From: Parageobacillus thermantarcticus
GTDB lineage: Bacteria; Bacillota; Bacilli; Bacillales; Anoxybacillaceae
Direction: 5' to 3'
DNA: 64,000 bases
Assembly: GCF_900111865.1 (NCBI RefSeq)
Contig: NZ_FOJS01000007.1
Location: 36,129-100,128, forward strand
Within the stretch, counting starts at the first letter, position 1. Each line of letters begins with the position of its first letter. The translations under genes were made by a program, and so were the position numbers. Below are positions 36,515 to 44,262 of this stretch, in pieces. The notes beneath the pieces are model-generated. The model was given only the letters and a program-made list of their open reading frames with translations. It ran no database searches and was not told the origin of the DNA.

Positions 36515-37363
36515 ATGCACGATTTCTTACAGTTAACTCCCGTACAACAAAACATCCTTGTTGCCAGCATTATTGGCGACGGAGAAATTACAAAGCTTTA
36601 TAAAAATAGTAGGAGGAAAAATCACAGTTATCGGGAGCATTTTGGCATTGACCAAGAAGAATATCGAAAATGGAAAGTTTCATTTTTTAACGACCTTTTA
36701 TATATCACACGTAAAAGTCAATGCGTCCGCTCATTATCACTGCCATTGTTTACAAAGCTATATCCTCATTTTTATCACGATGACGGCTCTAAGCACATAC
36801 CGCTTTCTTTGTTACCATATTGTACGCTGCCGCATTTTCTTTCCGTTTTGTATATGGACGATGGCTCACTCTGTATTTCTTCCCAAGTAAATCGGCGAAA
36901 GAAACGCATTTATTTAACGCCTCATATTTATCTCTACTTGCAATGTTACCCGCCCCACGAACTGCAACAATTACAGAATCATATTTTTACTCATTTTGGC
37001 ATCACGTTTCGTTTAAGCAAACGTCCCGATGGTCAAGGCAGTATTTTAAAAACGACATCGGTCAAAGATACGCTCCTCTTTCTTGAAACGATCGCCCCTG
37101 TTATTCATGACTGCCCTTCTATGTATTACAAAACCAACTGGAACGAACGATTTAAAGCAGAGAAACGCAAATGGAAAAGCAAGCTTCCGGATTTCGATAT
37201 TTTCGTAAGCAGCACCGAGCGCGTGAAACCGTATTCCATTGAAGAAATACGGTTATTGAAAGAAATGAAGCAAAAAGGAGCTACGATCCAAGAAATCGCA
37301 GACGCTCTGCAAAGAAGCTATTGGTCTGTTGTGTATAAATGGAGAGAGATAAAAGATAAATAA
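36515..37363 (+). CDS. LAGLIDADG homing endonuclease, free-standing next to hag
   Basis: 282 aa with two LAGLIDADG helices: ILVASIIGDGEI (about 14-25; acidic D22) and FLSVLYMDDGSL (about 108-119; acidic D116), so a single-chain enzyme. The spacing (about 94 residues) and SKHIPLSLLPY, LTPHIYLYLQCY segments fit the LAGLIDADG DNA-endonuclease family often found with group I introns. The C-terminal about 45 residues form a helix-turn-helix-like DNA-binding element (EEIRLLKEMKQKGATIQEIA). ATG follows AAAGAGGTGAAATAA. It is convergent with hag, whose two group I introns carry no ORF of their own. Confidence 0.9.
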   Translation: MHDFLQLTPVQQNILVASIIGDGEITKLYKNSRRKNHSYREHFGIDQEEYRKWKVSFFNDLLYITRKSQCVRSLSLPLFTKLYPHFYHDDGSKHIPLSLLPYCTLPHFLSVLYMDDGSLCISSQVNRRKKRIYLTPHIYLYLQCYPPHELQQLQNHIFTHFGITFRLSKRPDGQGSILKTTSVKDTLLFLETIAPVIHDCPSMYYKTNWNERFKAEKRKWKSKLPDFDIFVSSTERVKPYSIEEIRLLKEMKQKGATIQEIADALQRSYWSVVYKWREIKDK

Positions 37364-37376
37364 GGTGTTCATGAAA

Positions 37377-37407
37377 AAAGAGACCCTAGATAACCTAAGG
37401 TCTCTTT
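37377..37407. terminator. Bidirectional terminator between endonuclease and hag
   Basis: AAAGAGACC/GGTCTCTTT stem with inner CTA/TAAG pairing. A-run on the left and T-run on the right serve both convergent genes. Confidence 0.8.
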
Positions 37408-37421
37408 GCGTTTCGTTATGA

Positions 37422-39420
37422 TTAACGAAGCAATTGCAATACTCCTTGTGGTTGTTGGTTGGCTTGCCATGCCTCAACGTCTTTCGAACGTTGTGTAGAC
37501 TACATCTTCACCCTCAGCTTTACCTGTTAGGGGCTGGGCGCTTCGGTTCGGCACTTGCCTCCCCTACGGACTTCATCACCATAGCGTTTCGCCTTAGGTG
37601 GTATGTCCTAGTCGTTGAACCTTCTCCACCCTTTCGGGACAGGAGCTTGGCTGCTGGTTGCCCATTGTTGCATCTTTCCTTTTTTCAAGCCGTCACGCCT
37701 GCCGTTTCCAGCTACGTTGTGGCAAGGAAAGCTTTAGGGGTTCCCAGCAATTCACCCAGTGATCCTCTTAGCCGTTTCCAGCTAAGACGCCCTGCAAATA
37801 TCCAGCCGTTATCTTAATAACTGCAATACTCCTTGCGGCTGGCTATTTGCTTGAGCCAACATCGCTTGCGCTGCTTGAGTAAGAATGTTGTTCTTTGTGA
37901 ACTCCATCATTTCTTTGGCCATCGTGCCACCCTCACTTTCGTGTAGGGACAAGACTACATCTTCACCCTCAGCTTTACCTGTTAGGGGCCGGGCGCTTCG
38001 GATGATACAGGACGATGGAGGAATCCTGTCCACCCTATGGACTTCATCGCCATAGCTTTTCGCCTTAGGCGGTATGTCCTAGTCGTTGAACCTTCTCCAC
38101 CCTTTCGGGACAGGAGCTTGGCTGCTGGTTGCCCAATCCTTTGACTTTTTCAGCCATCACGCCTGCCGTTTCCAGCTACGTTGTGGCGTCAAAGGCTCTA
38201 AGGGGTTTCCAGCAATTCACCCGGTGATACTCCTAGCCGTTTCCAGCTAGGACGACTGTGCCTGTCGCCATTTAAGCGGCTAAGGCATAATCTACGTCAC
38301 GGATGCGGGATTCCGCTGCTGTTAAGTTTTCAGCAGATGTTCCTAAGTTATTGATCGTATGTTCCAAACGGTTTTGGTAAGCACCGAGTTTAGCACGTTC
38401 TGCAGAAACTTTCTCAATTGCATTGTTAATTGTAGTAATTGCAGCATTAGCAGCCGCTTGGGATGAAATATCAATTCCACCAACTTCAACAGAGGCTCCA
38501 TCAGTTAATGCCGTCGATACCGAGAAAACGGTAGTAGTACCATCTTCTGCACTTGTAAACGTCTTTCCGTCCGTTGTCGTTGCAACAATCTTACCATTAA
38601 CATCCTTTAAGGCCTTAGCGGTATCGTCATAAGTATAACTACCCGCTTGCAAGCCATTATTTGTTGCCTCAGTTATACCGGTAGCATTTCCACCGCTAAT
38701 TGTGACTTTAGTCACGACATCACTGAAAGCAAGAGTGTCATCTGTACCAGCGAGAGTAAATGTTTTTCCATCAGCGCTCGAGGCAACTATCTTTCCAGTA
38801 GAATCTACCAGATTGAAGTTTTCATCTACGGTATAAGTCCCATCAGCAAAATCTGCGTCAGTTGTTGTGGTATTATCAGCTATTGTCCCTGCTACTTCAA
38901 CCTGAACTTTCCCGGCAACACCCAAGTTAAAACCTCTCATATCATTTATCTGTAAAGAAAGGTTTTGGCCTTCATTCGCACCAATATGGAAGATCCCTTT
39001 AAAAGAACCGTCTAACAGCTTCTGAGTGTTAAATTCAGTTGTTGCTCCAATACGAGACAACTCTTGAGACAATTGATCCACTTCTTTTTGTAGCTCTGCA
39101 CGGTCAGTTGCTGTGTTTGTATCATTGGCAGCTTGAACCGCTAACTCACGCATACGTTGAAGAATCGCATGTGTTTCGTTTAACGCGCCTTCAGCAGTTT
39201 GGATAAGCGAGATGCCATCTTGCGCATTCTTAGAAGCCATTTCCAAGCCACGGATTTGCCCGCGCATTTTTTCCGAGATCGCAAGACCTGCTGCATCGTC
39301 GCCAGCGCGGTTAATGCGCAGACCGGAAGATAGTTTTTCCATGTTTTTCGATACAGCGCTTTGGCCAATAGTTAATTGGCGGTACGTGTTCAACGCCGCA
39401 ATGTTGTGGTTAATTCTCAT
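37422..39420 (-). CDS. hag: Flagellin, interrupted by two group I introns
   Basis: Exons on the minus strand: 39420-38290, 37922-37854 and 37466-37422. Joined they encode 414 aa. Exon 1 (377 codons) has the flagellin N-domain ([35 protein letters not shown]), a variable middle domain with two related about 40-residue units (194-233 and 260-300), and the start of the C-domain up to RIRDVD. Exon 2 (23 codons) gives [16 protein letters not shown]...MLA, and exon 3 [14 protein letters not shown]. The junctions restore the canonical C-terminal helix with no gap. If nothing is spliced, exon 1 ends 5 codons into intron 1 (YALAA, stop). SigD promoter and CsrA sites lie upstream. Confidence 0.9.
37467..37853 (-). 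ncRNA. Group I intron 2 in hag (387 nt)
   Basis: The conserved core is seen on the minus strand: P2 hairpin around TAGCTGGAAACGGCTA, P4-P6 element GGGCAACCAGCAGCCAAGCTCC (complement of 37643-37664), P7 region GGTTCAACGACTAGGACATAC (complement of 37600-37621), and GATGTAGTCT near the 3' end with a P9 hairpin CAACGT/ACGTTG. 5' site after GCT: the exon U can pair with G in AGGGC (P1), then a long stem GCAAATAGCCAGCC / GGCTGGATATTTGC. The intron ends in G. The first 45 nt recode [14 protein letters not shown] plus a stop. No endonuclease ORF. Confidence 0.88.
37923..38289 (-). ncRNA. Group I intron 1 in hag (367 nt)
   Basis: Same core as intron 2, with long identical stretches: P4-P6 at 38113-38134, P7 at 38071-38092, P9 hairpin CCCTaCAC-GAAA-GTGaGGG. 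5' site after GAT (38290): exon GAU pairs with GUC of the intron, placing the last exon U against G, then TATGCCT/AGGCACA extends P1. The 3' end is the G before ATGGCC. Unspliced reading adds YALAA and a stop. No ORF inside. Subclass not assigned. Confidence 0.88.
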
Positions 39421-39438
39421 ATTCCCTTCCTCCTTGAA
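39420..39438 (-). promoter_or_regulatory. hag ribosome-binding site and overlapping CsrA site
   Basis: On the minus strand CAAGGAGGAAGGGAATATG gives a very strong Shine-Dalgarno. The AAGGAGG is also a GGA-type CsrA target (second site, BS2-like), so CsrA binding would block ribosome access. Confidence 0.7.
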
Positions 39439-39446
39439 ATTTTTTT

Positions 39447-39466
39447 ATTCCACGTCCTTGTGGAAT
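39447..39466 (-). promoter_or_regulatory. CsrA-binding hairpin in the hag leader
   Basis: ATTCCACAAGGACGTGGAAT is a perfect 8-bp stem with a loop AGGA inside ACAAGGACGT, matching the CsrA consensus (RUACARGGAUGU) with GGA in the loop. It lies upstream of the hag ribosome site, like BS1 in B. subtilis. Confidence 0.8.
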
Positions 39467-39528
39467 GATAGATTTGCGGATAGGAAGAAAGTCGGCCGCC
39501 TTTCTTCGCTATGCCGCGTTCACTTTTT

Positions 39529-39555
39529 ATATCGGTTTGCTTTTAAAAAGTTTTA
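39529..39555 (-). promoter_or_regulatory. SigD promoter of hag
   Basis: On the minus strand TAAA (39552-39555), 15 bp, ACCGATAT (39529-39536); the SigD consensus is TAAA-N15-GCCGATAW. It gives a leader of about 100 nt containing the CsrA sites. Confidence 0.85.
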
Positions 39556-39574
39556 ATAGGTTGGAAAAAATTTT

Positions 39575-39763
39575 TTAGATTTTGATGTCGAGAAATTGGG
39601 AAAATGGAGAAGGCTGCTGGATTTCTTTAATAATGCGCGCCGGATCGTCTTTATGTTTGTTAATCATTTCGTTTAATGCTTGTTCGGCAATCTCCTTATT
39701 ATCTTCCACAATGCGCGCGATGACACCTTGTACTGGCACTCCGCCGATGCTGAAGCCCATCAC
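39575..39763 (-). CDS. Small protein of unknown function between csrA and hag
   Basis: 62 aa: N-terminal [20 protein letters not shown], then a helical charged part ending in [12 protein letters not shown]. Its ATG overlaps the csrA stop by 4 bp, so it is translationally coupled to csrA. No family recognised. The location just upstream of the hag promoter suggests a flagellar role (inference). Confidence 0.65.
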   Translation of the reverse strand: MMGFSIGGVPVQGVIARIVEDNKEIAEQALNEMINKHKDDPARIIKEIQQPSPFSQFLDIKI

Positions 39764-40005
39764 TGTTTCCCCCCTTTCAAATGTTTCAATTGTTCGTTCA
39801 ACTCTTCTAGCGATGTTTTCGAGGCAAGGGAGGCGGCGCTGTTTTCGGCTTGGATGGCGAGATAAATTTCTTTGCGATGAATTTCGACATGTTTCGGCGC
39901 GTTGATGCCAAGCTTCACTTGATCGCCTTGGATGGCAAGGATGGTGATTTCAATGTCATCGCCGATTTGGATCGCTTCGTCTCGTTTGCGTGTGAGCACA
40001 AGCAC
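39760..40005 (-). CDS. csrA: RNA-binding translational regulator CsrA
   Basis: 81 aa. The [23 protein letters not shown] start is the CsrA hallmark; the C-terminal tail is longer than the E. coli form, as usual in bacilli. It represses hag translation at the GGA sites in its leader and is titrated by FliW. Downstream of fliW, as in B. subtilis. Confidence 0.96.
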   Translation of the reverse strand: MLVLTRKRDEAIQIGDDIEITILAIQGDQVKLGINAPKHVEIHRKEIYLAIQAENSAASLASKTSLEELNEQLKHLKGGKQ

Positions 40006-40019
40006 GCTTGCCGCCTCCT

Positions 40020-40454
40020 TTATTTCGCCACTTTTTCTGGAAAAAGGCGATGTTTTGTTTTATAGTTTGTATTGGTTAAAATAACTTGCTTGCCAAGACG
40101 TTGATGAACGTTAATGACAATCGGCGCCTGCAAGTTCGCCGTCGTGTTATCGAACGGGTCGACAACAGTTAAAATGACGTACAAGGCGACATCTTGTTCT
40201 CCCGTGATTTGAAGTTGCTCGAGCGTGTTGTCATCGAGCTCGATTTCGTACGTTGGAAAGTATGAAAACGGCTCGATCAAAACAAAGCCAAGTTCGGGAG
40301 TTTTTACCGACTGCAAAATGACAAACGGCGTATCCTCAAGCGGCAATAAAACAAATTGCTTTTCGTCCAAAAAACCCGGAATGCCGTGTTCAAAATGAAA
40401 AATATCCTTTTCGTTAATCTCAATTTCACCATGATATTTTGTACAAAGCTTCAT
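40020..40454 (-). CDS. fliW: Flagellar assembly factor FliW
   Basis: 144 aa. FliW hallmarks: [20 protein letters not shown] near residues 20-40, [14 protein letters not shown]. It binds either flagellin or CsrA, which couples hag translation to flagellin secretion. 15 bp upstream of csrA. Confidence 0.95.
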   Translation of the reverse strand: MKLCTKYHGEIEINEKDIFHFEHGIPGFLDEKQFVLLPLEDTPFVILQSVKTPELGFVLIEPFSYFPTYEIELDDNTLEQLQITGEQDVALYVILTVVDPFDNTTANLQAPIVINVHQRLGKQVILTNTNYKTKHRLFPEKVAK

Positions 40455-40471
40455 TATTCCACACCTTTTTG

Positions 40472-41062
40472 TTAAATGGAAATTTCAAAATTAGTGCCAA
40501 CAAACCGTAAGTTAACGAAATCGATTTTTAATGAATTGCGTTGTGCAAGATCTATCGTCACTTTTCCCGGTGTATAATTGATAATCGGCTTGTTTATTTT
40601 TGTACTATTAATCGGTTTATTGACTTTGACATCAATGTGCACCTTCGCTGGTTCAAAGTTTATTTTTACACTAAAAGGAGATGGAATCCAGCCAATATTG
40701 AAGTCGTAGATCGGATCTTCACTGTTTTCTTTTGCCTGCTCGGCGATCGGGTTGCCGCCGTCTTCAATCCTCATTAATTCATCTCCCTGCCGGGACACGC
40801 GGGCAATGCCTTCTAGCCAATCTTTATAACCTTGTTGTGCAAATTCTTCAATGCGGCGGAAAATATGTTTCAAATCCATGTCTTCCCATGCTTTTGTTTG
40901 GTCAATGGTGAGTTTGGCTGGTGTCGTTTCAATCTTCATTTCCGCCGGCGGTTGCTGCAGGTCAAGCTCTGCCGGCGGCTGTTTGATTTCTTGCACAGGC
41001 GGCGTCGTTTGGATCGCGATTTTCGCAAATGTAGACTGTAAACGAATTTGCGGCAGCTGCAT
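40472..41062 (-). CDS. yviE: DUF6470 family protein YviE
   Basis: 196 aa with N-terminal repeated PPAEL/PPAEM-type segments (residues 20-55) and beta-rich C-terminal repeats (KVHIDVKVNKPINSTKINKPI). Located between flgL and fliW exactly as B. subtilis yviE. Function unknown. Confidence 0.85.
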   Translation of the reverse strand: MQLPQIRLQSTFAKIAIQTTPPVQEIKQPPAELDLQQPPAEMKIETTPAKLTIDQTKAWEDMDLKHIFRRIEEFAQQGYKDWLEGIARVSRQGDELMRIEDGGNPIAEQAKENSEDPIYDFNIGWIPSPFSVKINFEPAKVHIDVKVNKPINSTKINKPIINYTPGKVTIDLAQRNSLKIDFVNLRFVGTNFEISI

Positions 41063-41109
41063 ATTTTCGCCCTCCTAGAGGAAAAGCTATCTTGCCCTCA
41101 CAAGATAGC

Positions 41110-42045
41110 TTAACGCAAAAAGTCAAGAAGCGTCGGCTGAATAATGCGGGCGCCAACACCTAGCGCGGCGCGATGGACGCTTTCTTGCGTTTTTAAATCC
41201 ATGATGACGCGTTCTATGTCCGCATCCTCATTGTCTGACAACATGCGGTTGGCAATCACTTCTTGCTGATCGATCCTGCTTTCCATTAACTCAATCCGAT
41301 TCAAACGTGCTCCCAATTCCGCACGAGCGTTTAAGAAATTATTAATATGACTATCAATATAACTAAGGTATTGACTTAAATCTTTTCCTGATGTCGATGG
41401 ATTGTTCAAAGCTTGTTCCAATAACTTCAAATCGCTGAACAATCCGTTTCCCGGTTGTGGGGAAGCAAAATTTCGGTCGTAACTAAACACTTTTGTCGGA
41501 TCAACGTTGACTGGGATATAAATCCCTTTTGACAATTCGATTTTGACCTCATTTGAGTTGCTCGACACCGGCAATGCTGATGGCGGCATTTGATTTACCA
41601 GATTTAAATCCACTGGCTGCTGCAATGTATCCGTACCGTTAAAAATATATTTATCCCCAACTTTCGTGTTTGCGATCGAGACGAGATGGTTTGTCAGCTG
41701 CTGAATCTCTTGCGCAATCGCGGCTCGTTGGCTTCCCTCATACGTATCATTGCTCGCTTGGACGACAAGTTCGCGGATTCGATGCAATGCTTGCGTCGCT
41801 TGATCAAGCGCCGCGTCCGAGTTTTCAATCCAGTTGTACGCTTCGGAAAAGTTGCGCTTATATTGCTCCACTTCCGTTAAATTCGTGCGATACATCATCC
41901 CTTTCATCGCAACAACCGGATCATCGGAAGGGCGATTAATTTTTTTTCCTGTTGACAGTTGATCTTGATATTTGCCCAATCTCGCATAACTGGCACTCAA
42001 GTTTCTAAGCATATTCTCTGTCAACATTCCTTGTGTGACGCGCAT
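41110..42045 (-). CDS. flgL: Hook-filament junction protein FlgL (HAP3)
   Basis: About 311 aa, flagellin-like. N-terminal MRVTQGMLTENMLRNLSASY, LSTGKKINRPSDDPVVAMKG, and C-terminal coiled region. ATG at 42045 follows AGGTGAATGAA and matches relatives; a GTG at 42054 is the longer alternative. Directly downstream of flgK. Confidence 0.94.
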   Translation of the reverse strand: MRVTQGMLTENMLRNLSASYARLGKYQDQLSTGKKINRPSDDPVVAMKGMMYRTNLTEVEQYKRNFSEAYNWIENSDAALDQATQALHRIRELVVQASNDTYEGSQRAAIAQEIQQLTNHLVSIANTKVGDKYIFNGTDTLQQPVDLNLVNQMPPSALPVSSNSNEVKIELSKGIYIPVNVDPTKVFSYDRNFASPQPGNGLFSDLKLLEQALNNPSTSGKDLSQYLSYIDSHINNFLNARAELGARLNRIELMESRIDQQEVIANRMLSDNEDADIERVIMDLKTQESVHRAALGVGARIIQPTLLDFLR

Positions 42046-42054
42046 TTCATTCAC

Positions 42055-43680
42055 CTACCTTCCCACAATGCCCATGCCGTTAATAATTTTATCGAGCATT
42101 TCATCGATGACGGTAATTTGGCGTGCCGCTGCATTGTAAGCGTGCTGAAATTTGATCATATTTGTCATCTCTTCATCTAGTGACACAGAGCTGACTGACT
42201 GGCGACGCTCATCTACGGATTGGCGCAATACCTCACTGTTATCTTTTAGGCGGTCAGCTTGTTGCGCATCTACGCCAAGTCTTCCAATCCATCCTTCGTA
42301 ATTTGACTTGATTGTACCGCTTGCTAGGCGCGGCGGCGTCGGTCCGAGATTATTTAAATTAATAGATATATCTATTAAGTCCACGGTTCCGGAAGATAAA
42401 AGTATTTGTCCAACACTGGCTAGATTAAGAGCATTGTTTCCATTTCCCGGTTTACCATCTGTTGATGCCGCGATTTTCGAAAGATCATTAATTGCCGCTG
42501 ATAACTTAATGTTCTTAGCAGCTCCCGGAACTGTTAATGTTGCTTCATCAAAGAATTCCACATTATTTGTACCGTTAAGTCCATAGCCCTGTTTATGAAT
42601 AGCGTTAAATACTTTTCCAAACGTATACGCTAGCTTATCCAAATTGTTAATCATTTCTGGATAAATACCTTTTTCATTCCCTGAACCATCTTTATAACCA
42701 AATGATTCCATTAATCCACGCAATTTGCCGGTTGGAAAGACTACTTGATTTGTCAATGTAATCGGAATAGAATTTCCTCCTAAATTCACACTATCAACGG
42801 CTGGCCCTGGCGTTTCGTTAATTCCATCTCCATCAATATCTTGACCATTTGGGAAAGATAGCGATTGATAAGAAATTCCTTGAACCAAATAAATTATATT
42901 GCCGTTGCCATCTTTAATAGGGTTGCCATTGCTATCAACAAGGTAAATATTGTATTTTCCTTCTGCAATTTTTAAAGAGTTTCCGCCACTTGGCACCTTT
43001 TCGACCCGCACATTAATAAGTTGGGAAAGTTGATCGACAAGGCGATCGCGTTCATCATATAAGTCGTTCGGCAAGTAGCCAAGCGGCTCGACTTCGCTGA
43101 TTTGCTGGTTGATTTTGCTGATTTGTTGTGCCAGAGAGTTGATTTCTGTAATCGTGACACCAATTTCATGACCTAAATCATTTTTAATTTGTGATAACGA
43201 GTCATATAAATAATGAAACGTTTCCACAACAGCCAATCCACGTTGCCGAACGACGGAACGCGCCCCTTCATTTTCCGGATGCACGCTTAAATCTTCAAGC
43301 GCTTGCCAAAATTGATCCATCGCCTTCGCTAAGCCGCTGTCTGACGGCTCGTTCATAATCTCTTCCATTTTTTTTAGGGCGTCCGCCCGCGCTTCCCAGT
43401 AGCCAAGTTTGTTATTTTCCCCGCGATATTGCAAATCTAAAAAGCTATCGCGCACCCGCTCAATAGAACCGGCTTCGACCCCCGTCCCCATCTGTCCCGG
43501 AATTTGCGGACGGTTCATCGAAGCTGGCGGATATGGCTCGGTCTGTTCAAAATTGACGCGCTGGCGCGAATAACCGGGCGTATTCGCGTTGGCAATATTA
43601 TGCGCGGTCACATATAACGCCGTTTGCTGAGTAAACATGCCACGTTTGGCCACTTCTAAGCCATGAAACGTCGATCGCAT
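42055..43680 (-). CDS. flgK: Hook-filament junction protein FlgK (HAP1)
   Basis: About 541 aa. N-terminal STFHGLEVAKRGMFTQQTAL and the NIANANTPGYSRQRV rod/hook motif, large middle domain, C-terminal VSLDEEMTNMIKFQHAYNAAARQITVIDEML. Start ATG at 43680 uses the GGGGG run at 8-9 nt as ribosome site; a TTG 15 bp upstream is unlikely. Confidence 0.96.
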   Translation of the reverse strand: MRSTFHGLEVAKRGMFTQQTALYVTAHNIANANTPGYSRQRVNFEQTEPYPPASMNRPQIPGQMGTGVEAGSIERVRDSFLDLQYRGENNKLGYWEARADALKKMEEIMNEPSDSGLAKAMDQFWQALEDLSVHPENEGARSVVRQRGLAVVETFHYLYDSLSQIKNDLGHEIGVTITEINSLAQQISKINQQISEVEPLGYLPNDLYDERDRLVDQLSQLINVRVEKVPSGGNSLKIAEGKYNIYLVDSNGNPIKDGNGNIIYLVQGISYQSLSFPNGQDIDGDGINETPGPAVDSVNLGGNSIPITLTNQVVFPTGKLRGLMESFGYKDGSGNEKGIYPEMINNLDKLAYTFGKVFNAIHKQGYGLNGTNNVEFFDEATLTVPGAAKNIKLSAAINDLSKIAASTDGKPGNGNNALNLASVGQILLSSGTVDLIDISINLNNLGPTPPRLASGTIKSNYEGWIGRLGVDAQQADRLKDNSEVLRQSVDERRQSVSSVSLDEEMTNMIKFQHAYNAAARQITVIDEMLDKIINGMGIVGR

Positions 43681-43716
43681 CGCTTTTTCCCCCAATACTA
43701 AAAAATTGCTTGTTCA

Positions 43717-44199
43717 CTAAGCTCTTGAATCAAATAACGAACTTCCGCCGTCATAAGCAGATGACGCCACGTTCGGTTTCCGGTAATTCACTTCTTTCGG
43801 CTGCGGCATGAGCATATTCAGCATGACATGGACAAATTGCAATGATTGCTTGGCCAGCTGCTCGTTTAATTGGTTCACATTTTTTAATTCCGACAGCACC
43901 GCTGATAAGTCATCCCGCAGTTTCTCAAGCATGGCCCGTTCCGTTCCTTCTGTTTGCAAAATGCACGCTGTTAATGTCGGTTCGTCCGTCTCGCCGATCA
44001 TCGCGTGAACAACACGAATGCGTTCCTGCTCAACACGGCCAATGGCCGCAATATATTTTTGTTCTTCTTTCACAATTCCGTTCAGTGCTTCCGTATCGCC
44101 TTTTTTTAGCACTTCCGTTTTTTTGTTTGCCAGCTCCAGCAAACCTTTATGCAGTTTCACATGGTTTTCTAGCACCTCTATTAATTGTTTGGCAGACAA
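43717..44199 (-). CDS. flgN: Flagellar chaperone FlgN
   Basis: About 160-aa helical chaperone for FlgK and FlgL. Start TTG at 44199 after AGGGAGAGATTGGA gives M-S-A-K-Q-L-I-E-V-L, aligning with FlgN/YvyG starts. ATG at 44223 would be upstream of the ribosome site. Typical central region ETDEPTLTACILQTEGTERAM. C-terminal SSLFDSRA motif as in Bacillus. Confidence 0.9.
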   Translation of the reverse strand: MSAKQLIEVLENHVKLHKGLLELANKKTEVLKKGDTEALNGIVKEEQKYIAAIGRVEQERIRVVHAMIGETDEPTLTACILQTEGTERAMLEKLRDDLSAVLSELKNVNQLNEQLAKQSLQFVHVMLNMLMPQPKEVNYRKPNVASSAYDGGSSLFDSRA

Positions 44200-44262
44200 T
44201 CCAATCTCTCCCTGAAAGTACATAAAAATTAAACCAGTATTACGCGTAATACTGATTTTCTT

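Noticed and set aside
37434..37817. 127-aa plus-strand open frame over intron 2
   Set aside because: It runs antisense across the intron core and flagellin exon 3, has no recognisable domain, and its openness follows from the structured RNA sequence.
37809..38033. Separate 74-aa gene encoding a flagellin C-terminal fragment
   Set aside because: Its N-terminal half is intron 1 sequence read through; the rest is hag exon 2 plus the start of intron 2. It is better explained as part of split hag than as a gene.
37467..38289. Riboswitches or group II introns in the hag region
   Set aside because: The P4-P6/P7 signatures and U...G boundaries are those of group I introns; no group II domain V or GUGYG start is present.
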